Source of the DNA: Acidiflorens sp963847715
Lineage (GTDB): Bacteria; Acidobacteriota; Terriglobia; Terriglobales; Acidobacteriaceae
DNA: 64,000 nt
Assembly: GCA_963847715.1 (NCBI GenBank)
Contig: CAWKAZ010000011.1
Span: forward strand, 1 to 64,000
Direction: 5' to 3'
Shown here: piece by piece, positions 7,717 through 17,676 of the stretch
Numbering within the stretch: position 1 is the first letter of the stretch
Layout: every line of letters starts with the position of its first letter
Position numbers and translations under genes: made by a program
Notes under the pieces: model-generated
Told to the model about the DNA's origin: nothing
The model's input: only the letters and a program-made list of their open reading frames with translations
The model's database searches: none

Positions 7717-8889
7717 GCCCTTCTTCTCGATCTTCTGTTTAAACATGCGCAGCGCTGACTTCCGCACCGTGTCGGAAACTTCCTTGTTCCCCGACAGATT
7801 CTTCAGGTCATGAACCAACAGGTTTTTAATCAGGGTCAAAGACAAATCGAGCGGCGTGCGTGGATTGAAAACCAAATTACGCGTGATGGCGTAATTCTTG
7901 GCGAATTTCCGCTTCATCGGAATCGCGCGCAGCACCGCTTCCAGCACGTTTTTCTGCAGCGCAAATTTTTCCACTTCTCCATCCGACACCTTGGGCGAGT
8001 CGAGAACCGCGATCGACACCAGCTTCGTCGCGTCGCGGATCAGGATCGATCGTTCCTCCTTGTTGCCGCGCATGGCCAGTGAAATACGCCCCTGAATATT
8101 AAGTTTGGCGATCTTCTGCAGCACGCTATCCTTCCGTTCCTCGGGCGCAGGAACCGCATGCTTCTTGGCGTGAGCGGCCGCCGCCGCTTTTGCTCCCTCG
8201 CCCCCCGGCTCAGCAACTGTTGCGCTCGCCACAGCCTTTGGCGGCGCAATTTCCGCTGCTATATCGTCGATCCCGATTCCGATGGCTTGAAACGGTTTCT
8301 CCACTACAACCGCCAACTCGGCGGCGTTCTCTTGCAAATACTTCGTAACCGCGCCTTCGACGATTTCGTCGGGAGGTTCCGTAGCGGCGTCGCTCGCCTC
8401 GATTACAGGACTTGTCTCCGAAGCCACCAGTTTCTTCGCAATCTCAGCCAATTCGTTCGGACGCAGGTTGGGGTTCGACTGCAGCGCCTGCACCAGTCGC
8501 GGAGAGTTCATCACGCGCTCACTCGCTAACAGAGCCTCGACCACCGACCGCGATCCCGACACCGCCAACGCGTCCAGCGATTCTTCGCTCACCGACGGAT
8601 TCTCCGCTAGCGCCGGCAGCAGCGCAGTCCTCAGGTTTTCCAAGGCAACGAAATATCCCAGGACTTCAGCGCTGGTCTGAGGGTTTGCAGCAGCCGCCAG
8701 GCTCGCCTGTTCGTCCCATCCCGCCAGTGTTAGCCGAGCCTGCTGACCAAACAATTTGTGGTGAACCGCCAGATAGACAAGAATTTCAATCGTCTCATCG
8801 GCAGGCACCGAGAGAGCTCCTCGCGCCGCCGACTGCATCAGGTTCGACGGAACTTGCGAAGTACGGATCAGATCAAGCATGCGGGGCAT
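7714..8889 (-). CDS. Conserved-looking alpha-helical protein of unknown function
   Basis: A 391-aa protein I cannot assign to a named family. The N-terminal ~150 residues look like HEAT/ARM-like helical repeats with recurring short helices and NP turns (AAANPQTSAE, LAENPSVSE, LQSNPNLRP). A variable Ala/Glu/Pro-rich linker follows (about 165-255), then a second helical domain (KLNIQGRISLAMRGNKEERSIL onward) rich in Lys and Arg. There is no signal peptide, so it is likely cytoplasmic. It sits four bases before the HD-domain gene on the same strand, probably in one transcript with it. The repeats suggest a scaffold or protein-binding role; this is inference only. Confidence 0.65.
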   Translation of the reverse strand: MPRMLDLIRTSQVPSNLMQSAARGALSVPADETIEILVYLAVHHKLFGQQARLTLAGWDEQASLAAAANPQTSAEVLGYFVALENLRTALLPALAENPSVSEESLDALAVSGSRSVVEALLASERVMNSPRLVQALQSNPNLRPNELAEIAKKLVASETSPVIEASDAATEPPDEIVEGAVTKYLQENAAELAVVVEKPFQAIGIGIDDIAAEIAPPKAVASATVAEPGGEGAKAAAAAHAKKHAVPAPEERKDSVLQKIAKLNIQGRISLAMRGNKEERSILIRDATKLVSIAVLDSPKVSDGEVEKFALQKNVLEAVLRAIPMKRKFAKNYAITRNLVFNPRTPLDLSLTLIKNLLVHDLKNLSGNKEVSDTVRKSALRMFKQKIEKKG

Positions 8890-8892
8890 GTT

Positions 8893-9570
8893 TCATCTCC
8901 CGGAAGTTGCTCCAGATTTCTTTGTCGCGGCTTTCTTTGACGACCGCGCCGGCCGCCTCACCGCGCGCTCCAGTTCAGCAACGACTATTTGCAATTCGCG
9001 CGTAATTCGATTCGGACTTCGCCGCCCATATTCATCGCTCAACGCGCGATAGTACCAGAGCGTGCCTTCTTTCTTTCCAGAGAAGCGTGACCAGATGGCA
9101 TCGCCGTCCTTGCGATAATCGGAGAGAATTGTCCGCACGTTATGCAGCTTGTCCGAGGCCGACACCAGCCGTGTGTCCACGTCAGCGTGTCTCACTTCCC
9201 GCAGGCAGTCTTTCTTGCGATCAATCCACTCCGCCTTTGGCTCGCCGAAGGAATCCGTGCATCCCTCCACGATCTTTGCGACCCGCGCGCCGAACTGCTT
9301 TTTTACCTCACGCAGTCTCGGCATGCCGCCGCAATCCTCGACCACGTCATGCAACAACGCCGCGATCGCCATGTCCTCGTCCCCACCCGCTTCCAGCACG
9401 AGCGAGGCAACGGCCATCAGATGCGACAAATAAGGAACAGCCGTCTGCTTCCGCGTCTGCCCATCGTGCTTCTCGGCCGCATATCGAAACGCACGCTGCA
9501 GGCGCACACCAAGGGCGGGCGGTTTCAACGAACTTCTCTTCGAAGCTTCCATAGTTCTTCTGCCCGTCAA
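8893..9570 (-). CDS. HD-domain phosphohydrolase, small alarmone hydrolase-like
   Basis: HD-superfamily protein resembling the hydrolase half of RelA/SpoT and stand-alone (p)ppGpp hydrolases (SAH/Mesh1). Visible are YAAEKHDGQTRK, YLSHLMAVASLV, the metal motif ALLHDVVED and the downstream SDKLHNVRT. No synthetase domain is present. A Lys/Ala-rich tail follows residue ~205. The open frame starts at 9570; the in-frame ATG at 9552 (MEASKRSS) is a plausible alternative. It starts three bases after the cation-efflux stop, so the two are likely cotranscribed. Substrate is inferred from family only. Confidence 0.78.
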   Translation of the reverse strand: MTGRRTMEASKRSSLKPPALGVRLQRAFRYAAEKHDGQTRKQTAVPYLSHLMAVASLVLEAGGDEDMAIAALLHDVVEDCGGMPRLREVKKQFGARVAKIVEGCTDSFGEPKAEWIDRKKDCLREVRHADVDTRLVSASDKLHNVRTILSDYRKDGDAIWSRFSGKKEGTLWYYRALSDEYGRRSPNRITRELQIVVAELERAVRRPARSSKKAATKKSGATSGR

Positions 9571-9573
9571 TAT

Positions 9574-10191
9574 CTAGGCGCAGTGTTGGCAGCACGTTTT
9601 TCCGCGCAGCGCCTCGGTGCCTTCGTAAGCGATCAAGGGCACCATCACGAGCCCAGCCAGAGGATCCGCCCACCACCATCCGAAAACCGCGTTCAGAAGC
9701 AGTCCCAACAGCAAAACCGCCGAGAGGCAAGCGCAAATATCGGTCTGACGCGAATCCGCTTGCAGAGCCGAACTTCCGAGCGAAGATGCAACTCGACGCT
9801 TTGCCCGCGCCAGAAGAGGCATCGCAATCAAGGACGCGATGGCCAACCCCACTCCCGGCAGACTCCGATCCGGAACTTCCCGCCGGACCAGATTGAACAA
9901 CGATTCTGCTGCGACATAACCCGCCAACAGCAGCAGACTCACACCAACCAGCGTGAGCGCACGCCGTTCGATTTGTTCCCTCCTCTTTTCGTCGTGATCT
10001 GCACCCAGGCGCCAGAGCAAGATGCCCCCGGATGACACTTCGATTAGCGAATCCAGGCCAAACCCCATCAACGCGACACTGCCAGCCACCGCACCCAAAA
10101 TCAGCGCGACCGCCGCCTCCAGCAGATTCCACACCACCGTTACGTACTCCAGATTCATTCCGCGACGAATGTCTGCCGCGCGCTCGCTCAT
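9574..10191 (-). CDS. Cation diffusion facilitator, short form
   Basis: A 205-aa integral membrane protein with about six hydrophobic segments, fitting the transmembrane domain of CDF (cation efflux) transporters. GFGLDSLIEV near residues 43-52 and ALQADSRQTD near 144 match the two metal-site helices. The usual C-terminal cytoplasmic domain is absent and replaced by a short Cys/His tail (GKTCCQHCA) that might bind metal. Its start overlaps the prfB stop by four bases, indicating translational coupling. The transported metal is unknown; Zn, Fe or Mn are typical for the family. Confidence 0.78.
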   Translation of the reverse strand: MSERAADIRRGMNLEYVTVVWNLLEAAVALILGAVAGSVALMGFGLDSLIEVSSGGILLWRLGADHDEKRREQIERRALTLVGVSLLLLAGYVAAESLFNLVRREVPDRSLPGVGLAIASLIAMPLLARAKRRVASSLGSSALQADSRQTDICACLSAVLLLGLLLNAVFGWWWADPLAGLVMVPLIAYEGTEALRGKTCCQHCA

Positions 10192-11292
10192 GATCCCTTC
10201 TCCCCGCGCCGCATCCGCAGATAGGCTCTCATCAGGGGCAGCAAATCGCCGTCGATCACTCGATCCACATCGCCGATCTCGAGCTTGGTGCGGTGATCCT
10301 TGATCATGCGGTAGGGTTGCAGCACGTACGACCGAATCTGAGAGCCGAAATCAATATCCAGCTTCGAGTCTTCGATCTTCTTCGTGACCTCGCGCTTTTT
10401 CTCCAACTCGAATTCGTAAATCTTGGAGCGCAGCATGCTCATTGCTTTCTCTTTATTCTTGTGCTGCGAGCGTTCATTCTGACAACTGGCGACCAGGCCA
10501 GTCGGGATGTGCGTAATGCGCACCGCCGAATCCGTGGTATTCACGTGTTGGCCGCCCTTGCCGCTGGAGCGGTAGGTGTCAATGCGAATGTCATCCGGCT
10601 TGATGTTGACCTCGATACTGTCATCAATTTCCGGAGAGACGAACACGCTCGCAAACGATGTGTGCCGACGCTTGGCCTGATCAAAGGGCGAGATTCTCAC
10701 CAGACGATGCACGCCAATCTCGCTCGTCAGGTATCCAAATGCGTATTGGCCAATCACAGAAAAAGTCGCGGACTTGATGCCGGCTTCTTCGCCGGGCTGG
10801 TAGTCGTACATCTCGGTCTTGAAGCCCTGCCGCTCGGCCCAGCGCAAATACATGCGCAGCAGCATCTCCGCCCAATCCTGCGACTCCGTGCCGCCCGCTC
10901 CGGGATGGATCGTCACGATCGCGTTCAGCCCATCGTTCGGGCCAGAAAGCAGCGTCTCGGTTTCGACCCGATCCACCAGTTCGCGCAGGGATTCCATCTC
11001 GCGCTGCAACTCGGCCGTGACGTTCTCGCCTTCTTTGGCCAGGTCGAAATACGCGGCGATGTCGTCGGTGCGGCGCACCAGGTCGCCTTCGAGCGACAAC
11101 AAGCTCTCCAGACGCTTTCGCTCGCGCATGACTTGCTGAGATTTTTCCAGATTCGACCACAGACCCGGATCCGCCGCCTGCTTTTCTATCTCGGCGAACT
11201 GCTGGCGCAGTTTGCCGGCGTCAAAGATACTCCCGGAGATCGTGAACCTTGGTCTTCAGAGGCACGTACTGCTGTTCTAATTCATCGGCCAT
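10188..11292 (-). CDS. prfB: Peptide chain release factor 2, programmed +1 frameshift
   Basis: Release factor 2, which ends translation at UGA and UAA. The main frame (10188-11222) contains the RF2 codon-recognition SPF (RISPFDQAKRR) and the catalytic GGQ loop (SGKGGQHVNT). The gene starts at ATG 11292 in another frame. After 23 codons ending CTT it meets an in-frame TGA, and a +1 shift at CTT-TGA-C gives a 367-aa protein, the normal RF2 size. This is the classical autoregulatory frameshift. The start is only four bases from the lnt stop and the end overlaps the CDF gene, giving a likely lnt-prfB-CDF-HD operon. Confidence 0.95.
11220..11235 (-). promoter_or_regulatory. prfB programmed frameshift signal
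   Basis: On the coding strand the order is CGGGAG (internal Shine-Dalgarno-like), TAT, CTT, TGA, C. This matches the conserved prfB shift cassette. Low RF2 slows termination at the UGA and lets the ribosome slip +1, so RF2 controls its own synthesis. Confidence 0.93.
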
Positions 11293-11295
11293 TAC

Positions 11296-12929
11296 TTATC
11301 GCTCGCGATCACGAATAACATAGCGCGCTAGCAGCGCGCCTGCTGAAATTATCGCACACAGATATGCGAACCAATCGCCATGCCGCGTGTAGAAAGTGGT
11401 ACCTGTCGCCAGCGCATACGGCGCCGCCAGGGCGGTCCGGATTTTGCGCGGTGTGGACGCCACAATCCGTCCGTTAGGATCGATCGACGCGGTGATTCCC
11501 GTGTTGGTTGCCAGCAGTAACCATCGTCCGTTCTCGATCGCTCGCATCTGCGTCTCCCGTAGATGCTCCTTCCAGGCACCGCTGTCACCGTACCAGCCAT
11601 CATTCGAAATATTCACCAGAACCTGCGCACCCTCAAGCGGAAATTGCCGCACCTCGTCGGGAAAAATCGACTCGTAGCAAATGAAGAGTCCGAAGCGTTC
11701 GTTTCCAGCTTTCAGCGGCATCCGCGACGCGCCTCGCTGAAATTCTCCGACTTCTTTGGTCAGCCCCCCGGCAAATGAGAACAACTGCGGAAACGGCAAG
11801 TATTCACCGAATGGCACCAGATGCACTTTGTCGTAGCGTCCAACCCACTCTCCCTGCGGATTGACCAGCGCGGCGGAGTTAAAAATCTGCGAAGCTTCTC
11901 CACCGTTGTGCGTGGCGGGATTGATTCCGATCGCGCCCGCCACGACCCACGTCCTCGATTGGCGAGCCAGATCGCTCACCGCGTCCCGGAACAGCGGATC
12001 GTTCGTATAAAACGGGAAGGAGACTCTGGCCAAACGATCAGGTCGTAACTCCGGGAATTGGTTTCGACGGCGGGCTCACCCGCCGGATGCAGGCTCGTCG
12101 CCGCCAAGTCTCGCAACGTGTTCTGAAAAAATTCCTTTGTCCACGCACCTCCGTCCTGAACGGGTATATTCGGCTGCACCAGGATTGCACTTCGATCGGC
12201 TGTAACTGTCGGAGGCGTCAGCCACTGTCCCGCCTGCAAAATTACCGCCGCCCCGCACGCCGCAGCCAGCAGCCACTTCCGACGCTCCTTCGGCCCGAGC
12301 AACGCAGCCGCAAACACGCTGTTCACTAACGCAATTTCGAAAGAGAGCCCGTAAACACCCGCAAAGTTCGCAATCCGCGTCAGCGCGAAGTTTGCTGTCT
12401 GGGAGTATCCCAGCAGTTCCCAAGGAACCGGACTGGTCCGGCTGCGCGCAAGTTCCACCGCTACCCACAAAAACGGAGCGGCAGCCAGAGCGCGCCGGAT
12501 CGATCCCCCGGAGTCCGCGGGCCTCGACCCAGCAGAGCCCGATCGCGCAACGAGGGCTAGCAGCAGTCCGAATAGACCGGGATAAAGCCCGATATAGAAA
12601 CAAAATAGAATCAACGCGAAGGCCGCGGCTGGGACGGGCAACCCGCCGTACTGACGCATCGTGTCGAAAATCCAGTAGAAGCTTCCGGCAATCCAAAGAA
12701 CTCCGCACCCGTAGCCCAACACGAATCCCTGCCAGGGAGTCGCGGGCAGCAATCGCTCCTCACCGTCGAGGTGCAGCGTCTCGGGTTCTCGCGCCCGCAG
12801 AATCGCCACCAGCAAGGGAGCAACTGCGACCCAAGCCAGGCCATACAACCCGAGCAGCGGAAAGATCACGGTTTGCAGCGCTGCCGATAGCACCACCAGC
12901 ACCCACGCGCTCGAGTGGATTTTTCTCAC
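11296..12929 (-). pseudogene. lnt: Apolipoprotein N-acyltransferase, split by a frame break
   Basis: Lnt adds the third acyl chain to bacterial lipoproteins in the inner membrane. The N-terminal part (11976-12929, GTG start) has about six membrane segments and reaches IVWPESPS, which carries the catalytic Glu. The C-terminal part (11296-12033) continues with PFYTNDPLFRD, the catalytic Lys (RYDKVHLVPFGEY) and the catalytic Cys (ICYESIFPD). The two frames join at a C-run (GGG at 12014-12016 on the plus strand), where adding one base restores a normal-length protein of about 520 aa. All three nitrilase-type residues are intact, which favours a sequencing error or very recent mutation over an old pseudogene. 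Confidence 0.85.
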
Positions 12930-13014
12930 CGCGCAAGCATAGCAAACTCGTACTGCTCGTACGATTCGCGCGATCTCATTGTTCTATTTCGCGTATATCG
13001 GATAACATGACTTG

Positions 13015-13161
13015 GTGATTTCTCTGCTGGGTACATTGCTGGTGCGGATTTTGGAAGGCATGTTCGCCATCGGCCTCATCGGGTCGACGCTTGTTCTTCT
13101 CGTCACCTTTGTCGAGGACATTGAAACCCTGTTCGGCATGGAGGATCCACCGCACTCCTGA
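13015..13161 (+). CDS. Small single-pass membrane protein, 48 aa
   Basis: GTG-started reading frame encoding a hydrophobic helix (LVRILEGMFAIGLIGSTLVLLV) followed by an acidic tail ending EDPPHS. It lies 20 bases before the permease gene. Coding is supported by the clean amphipathic layout and by its position; I believe similar short proteins precede this permease type in other acidobacteria, but that needs a search. It could be an accessory subunit of the permease. No convincing ribosome-binding site is visible. Confidence 0.5.
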   Translation: MISLLGTLLVRILEGMFAIGLIGSTLVLLVTFVEDIETLFGMEDPPHS

Positions 13162-13181
13162 GTCTCATCTGCTCTTCGTCC

Positions 13182-15553
13182 ATGTCATCTCCCCTACAGC
13201 CCGTCAATAACGGTTCCAACCGTGTTCGCATCGTCGTTGCCACGTCGGTGATGCTTCACGTTCATCTCCTACTGGCGCGCGGCTGCCATCGTTCTGAATG
13301 ATCTTGCATCCTCCGCTTTTTACGCCGTGGCATCGCGGAGCAGGCGGTCGGCAAGTCCGCTCCATGGTTCATCGTCGGGGTCATGCTCTTCTCGTTCACC
13401 GTGCGAGCGGTCTATGTCGAAAGCTGCTCGATGTTCGTCCGGGGCGGCGTGTACCGCGTGGTTAAAGAGGCGTTAGGCGGCACGCTCGCCAAACTCAGCG
13501 TCTCGGCTCTGATGTTTGACTACGTCCTGACCGGCCCGATATCCGGCGTTTCCGCCGGACAATATATCGTCGGACTGCTCAACGAAGTCTTGATCACCGC
13601 CGACTCCCACGGATGGATTCCGCGCGCCGTTCACAATATCTTCCACGGCACGCCGCAGTTCGACGTCAACTGGACCTCCGTCGCATTCGCGCTGGCCGTC
13701 ACGATCTATTACTGGTGGGAGAACATCAAGGGCATTCACGAATCCAGCGAAAAAGCTCTGTGGGTAATGCAGATCACCACCGTCATGGTGGTGGCTCTAC
13801 TCGGCTGGTCCGCCTTCACGCTGTTTAAGGTTGGATGGCAGCATGTGCCCCTGCCAACGCCTGCGAATCTTCACTTCACCAAGGAGTCACTCGGCTTCCT
13901 GCACCACAGCTTCCCCGATCAAAGCCTGGCGCAGAAATTCGGCATTCTCGGCATCATGATCGCCTTCGGACACTCGGTGTTGGCCATGAGCGGTGAAGAG
14001 TCGCTCGCCCAGGTCAATCGCGAACTCGCTCATCCCAAGCTCGTAAATCTGAAGAAGGCGGCGATCGTTATCGCCCTTTACAGTTTCATCTTCACTGGAG
14101 TGACGGCTCTCCTGTTCGTCATGATCATCCCAGACGGGGTTCGCGTTGCGGTCTATAAAGACAACCTGATTGCCGGTCTGGCCATGTACTTATACGGGCC
14201 TGAACTGCTTCGGCTCGTATTCCGCGGCTTTGTCGTGGTCGTCGGTTTTCTCATTCTGTCAGGCGCCGTCAACACCGCCATCATCGGTTCTAATGGCGTG
14301 CTGAATCGTGTTTCCGAAGACGGCGTTCTTTCCGACTGGTTCCGCTTTCCCCACCGCAAGTTCGGCACCAGCTACCGCATCATCAATCTCATCGTTATCC
14401 TTCAGGTCTTCACCATCGTAGCCAGCCGCGGCGATGTGTACGCCCTTGGTGAAGCCTACGCATTCGGGGTCATCTGGAGCTTCGCCTTCAAAGGCCTCGC
14501 CATGCTGGTGCTCCGCTTCAAATACAAAGGCGAGCGGGGCTGGAAGGTGCCGGTCAATTTCCGACTGGGCAAATACGAGATCCCGTTCGGCATGGCCTCG
14601 ATCACCGCCGTACTGCTGGCCACCGCCCTTATCAACCTCTTCACAAAGTCGGTGGCAACAGTCACCGGCATCGCCTTCTCCGCTGTCTTTTTTGTGTATT
14701 CTTTACCCTCTCCGAATTCAGTAACCGCAAGAAAAAAGCAGCGGCGCACGACCACATGCATGACCAGTTCCAGTTGTTGCAGCGCGATACGGTCGAGCGC
14801 GAAAGCCTCAACATCCGCCGCGGCAATGTCCTGGTACCGGTGCGCGACTACAACACTCTGACTCACTTGCGCTGGGCGCTGGAAAAGTTTGACATTCGCG
14901 AACAGGACGTCGTCGTCATGTCAGCCCGCGTCAGCCGCTTTGGCTCCGCCGCTTACGAGCTCGTTCCCGACCAGATTTTCAGTGATTACGAGCAGACCCT
15001 GTTCACGCGCGCCGTCGCCGTCGCTGAAAGTTTCGGCAAGAAAGTCTCCCTTCTTGTAGTTCCCGCCGGTGACGTCTGGACCGCCATCGTCCAGACCGCC
15101 AATAATCTCGATTCCTCGGCCGTCGTCATCGGCGTATCCAGCAAGATGACACCCGAGGAGCAGGCCTTCGCTTTAGGCCAAGCTTGGGAGGCGATCCCGG
15201 AACCCAAGCGCCAATTCGTTCTGCAAGTCGTGCATCCCGACGGTCGACTTGAAACGTTCCGCATCGGGCCTCACACGCCCACCATGAAAGACGAGGATGT
15301 TCTATTACTTCATCGATTGTGGCTGAATATCACGCGCGAACCTGGGCTGGAGAACGTACACCACCACGAAATTCTCACCGAAGCTCTCACCCGTTTTGCA
15401 CGAGACTATGGTGCGCGCGAACGCGACGAGATTCTGAAAGAACTCAAGCGTGCTGGGGTGTTGTCAGCAGCGCGCCCACGGCCCGATGATCCTCCCGCTC
15501 CACTTGTAAGCAAAGAAAGTGACGATGGCCCGCCAACCGGGCATAGTTCATAA
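13182..15553 (+). pseudogene. APC-family permease fused to a stress-protein-like C-terminal domain, three frame breaks
   Basis: Reconstructed from three reading-frame segments. From ATG 13182 the first ~25 codons are in frame. An extra base near 13255-13258 shifts to the frame reading TFISYWRAAAIVLNDLASSAFYAV. A missing G near 13329-13331 restores the frame that runs open through 14861 (13383 onward). A missing base near 14697-14698 moves to the frame ending at 15553 (open from 14756). The joined product is an amino-acid/polyamine/organocation permease with about twelve membrane segments followed by a cytoplasmic universal-stress-protein-like domain (NVLVPVRDYNTL, VVIGVSSKMTPEEQA). The three indels could be sequencing errors or real decay. 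Confidence 0.72.
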
Positions 15554-15559
15554 CCCACG

Positions 15560-15768
15560 CCCGCTAACCGTTTGATATTTGTTGAAAATTTCTGGATTCA
15601 CGCAAGAACCGGAGGGCCGCGAGTTCCACATGCGCGGAATACTCCGGTTTCAACTTTGCCTTGAAAGGGCACGGCTGCTAGCCGTGCCGCGAAGCGCTAT
15701 CGCTTCAATCCGGCTTCAGCCGCTGATGGGCTACGGCGGAGGAACCTCTTACGCAGGAACAGGAGCGC
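15560..15768. repeat. Intergenic gap with REP-like hairpins
   Basis: Contains GGCACGGCTGCTAGCCGTGCC (a near-perfect hairpin) followed by CGGCTTCAGCCGCTGATGGG. The second half recurs at about 52460-52482. A 76-codon reading frame crosses the gap but has repeat-like composition and is not credible as a gene. Confidence 0.6.
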
Positions 15769-15769
15769 T

Positions 15770-16243
15770 TCACTTGATCTTAGGCGAATCCTCATCTGCT
15801 GCCTTCTGATCGTCCGCGTGAATGACGAAGTCGTCCTCGGCATAGAACGAGCGGTGTTCCGTGTCCAGTTGTTTGGGCGTCATGGTCAGAACGAAACCGT
15901 CTTTGTGGGTACGGAAACTGGCGGTGTAGTCTCCGCGGTCGGTGCTGTGGGCCATACGCTTGGTAAATGATCCCGTTCCTGCCAGCGACTCCAGATTTTC
16001 CGCGAACTTGTCGTGCCGTTTCTGGTACTCGCGCTGTGCCCGCAAAACCACGCGCATATAGCCGAGTGCCTGCGCTTCCGATTCCGAGCGCGCTGGATCG
16101 CCCGGAAACTTTGGCTGATACGTTCCCGCCGGCGGCGCGGCAGGTTGTGCCGGAGCCTGCGCCAATGCCAGTCCAGCCGCCATCATGCCCACTACCAGAA
16201 TTCCCGTATAAAACCCCTGTATTCGCCTTCGACTCACGGTCAA
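15770..16243 (-). CDS. Secreted protein of unknown function, pseudopilin-like tail
   Basis: A 157-aa protein with an N-terminal hydrophobic segment (GILVVGMMAAGLALAQA) resembling a cleavable signal peptide, then a Pro/Ala linker. The remaining ~110 residues (ALGYMRVVLRAQREYQKRHDKFAENLESLAG) resemble the periplasmic domain of acidobacterial type-IV pilin-like proteins, where a long helix precedes short beta strands. A true prepilin cleavage site is not evident. Function is unassigned. On the opposite strand the NarL-type regulator starts 223 bases away. Confidence 0.6.
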   Translation of the reverse strand: MTVSRRRIQGFYTGILVVGMMAAGLALAQAPAQPAAPPAGTYQPKFPGDPARSESEAQALGYMRVVLRAQREYQKRHDKFAENLESLAGTGSFTKRMAHSTDRGDYTASFRTHKDGFVLTMTPKQLDTEHRSFYAEDDFVIHADDQKAADEDSPKIK

Positions 16244-16327
16244 TCCCTCCTCATTTGCGGCTGCTTTCCGGCATTCCTCGTATCAGGATCAAATTTCCAA
16301 TCTCGCCTGAAACCCTTGCCTGCAGCC

Positions 16328-16381
16328 CTGAAACCTGCCAACTCGGAAACTTTGAAACATGTCCTTCGGGGGTTACCCCCG
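16328..16381. repeat. GAAAC-type repeat plus a perfect CGGGGG/CCCCCG hairpin
   Basis: Spaced CTGAAACC, CGGAAACT and TTGAAACA units resemble the octamer family seen at 2618-2728. They are followed by CGGGGG-TTA-CCCCCG at 16367-16381, a perfect 6-bp hairpin. Both lie in the leader of the NarL-type regulator and could influence its expression. Confidence 0.6.
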
Positions 16382-16466
16382 TAATTTGTACCCGCGACCA
16401 ATCGTTTCAATTCTTTCCTGGTTCAGGCAAGCTTGAACAGGATGCAATCCTAACAGGGAAACCTTG

Positions 16467-17123
16467 ATGAAAGCTGCCGTAGCCAGAAAGCCGCTGATCC
16501 GTGTCGCCGTAGTGGAAAGCGATCCACTGCGATTTGTGGGATTCCGGGCCCTCTTTGATACCGAACCTGATCTCGAACTCGTCTCCGCCTCCTTGGCTGA
16601 TCTTGGCCAGTTGCAAGGCCTCGACCTTGTCTTGCTGGGCAATCGTAGCGGCCAGAACCTCTACGACATCATGGCCAGCATGAAAGCGATCCGGCCCGAT
16701 CTGCGTATCATTGTGACCGGCTCTGGTATGGACGAGGAAAGCATCCTCAAAGCAATCGCCGCCGGCGCCAAGGGTTATGTCGACGAGGCTGCCTCTCCTG
16801 CCGAGTTTATTCAAGCCCTCCGCATCGTAAATCAAGGCTCGGTTTGGGCTCCGCGCCGCGTGCTCTCAACTTTCATCGAACGAGTCAGTGCGTCCCCGGG
16901 TCGCATCTTCCCCGCCGGCCGGATTACCTTCACCGACCGCGAGAAGGAAGTCCTTGAGATGCTGGTAGCCGGTCGCTCAAACAAAGAAATCGGTTCGGCC
17001 CTCGGCATCGAAGAACGCACGGTAAAAGCTCACGTAGCCAAACTGATGCGCAAAGTAGGAGTCCAAAACCGCATCGCCCTCTCCGTCCACGCCATCACGC
17101 ATTCCCTGGTGACAGCGAAGTAG
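16467..17123 (+). CDS. NarL/LuxR-type regulator with degenerate receiver domain
   Basis: DNA-binding response-regulator-like protein of about 218 aa. The C-terminal LuxR helix-turn-helix is canonical (LTxREKEVL form: FTDREKEVLEMLVAG, NKEIGSALGIEERTVKAH). The receiver-like N-terminus lacks key residues: the phospho-acceptor Asp position reads VLLGNRSG and the conserved Lys position reads AKGYVDE. It is therefore unlikely to be controlled by phosphorylation and no histidine kinase is adjacent. A TTG at 16464 is in frame just upstream; I choose ATG 16467. A terminator hairpin follows 22 bases after the stop. Confidence 0.85.
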   Translation: MKAAVARKPLIRVAVVESDPLRFVGFRALFDTEPDLELVSASLADLGQLQGLDLVLLGNRSGQNLYDIMASMKAIRPDLRIIVTGSGMDEESILKAIAAGAKGYVDEAASPAEFIQALRIVNQGSVWAPRRVLSTFIERVSASPGRIFPAGRITFTDREKEVLEMLVAGRSNKEIGSALGIEERTVKAHVAKLMRKVGVQNRIALSVHAITHSLVTAK

Positions 17124-17144
17124 AACAGATCACGACTTCCCTGT

Positions 17145-17175
17145 AGAGACGCGGCTCGCCGCGTCTCTTTTTATT
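17145..17175 (+). terminator. Rho-independent terminator after the NarL-type gene
   Basis: A perfect 10-bp stem (AGAGACGCGG / CCGCGTCTCT) with a CTCG tetraloop, followed by TTTTTATT. The stem sequence is shared with the REP-like element at 57781-57861. Confidence 0.85.
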
Positions 17176-17676
17176 GCAGCTCACCCTGCCCTGTTCGGTT
17201 TTCATCCAAGGTGATTGAACCGAGGGATTTAACTGAGAACTGACTACTGAGAACCCAGAACTGCCCTTAGTTACCAACGGACAGTGACCCTCGTAATCTT
17301 GTCCGCTTTCCGCACCAGCCGCATACTCGCTTCACCTACCACAGAACCTGGGAGACGGGGTTGGAAACGGAGATTAGGGTCGCCGCTTTCAGCCCCGCAT
17401 TTTTTTGCCCAGGAATTTCCGATCAGGTTCCCAATCCGTATATCCGAGCCAGAACCAAGGTTTAACGGATGACTGACAGCTGAGGAGCTGTTTTCCCCGA
17501 CTCACCCTGATCACTCCCCCCGTTTCCCCCCACTCAACCTCCCGCATCGAATAGAATAAGTACATCAATCATTGAACATCCTTGAAGATTGAATTGCCCA
17601 GGCATCCGTGTCTTTCTTAATGATTCAATACTTCAATGATTCAATGACTCAATAATTCCGATCTCCCAAGTGAGGC
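17176..17676. repeat. Long gene-free gap with two tandem-repeat elements
   Basis: No credible gene. 17231-17263 has ACTGAGAA-type heptamers. 17567-17652 has 8-bp ATTGAATC-like units in inverse orientation on either side of a ~30-base centre. The remainder is pyrimidine-rich sequence leading to the SYLF gene. A possible -10 box (TAGAAT at about 17551) lies in it, but no convincing -35 is seen. Confidence 0.6.

Noticed and set aside
15579..15809. 76-codon plus-strand frame
   Set aside because: Crosses REP-like hairpins and overlaps the end of the convergent secreted-protein gene.
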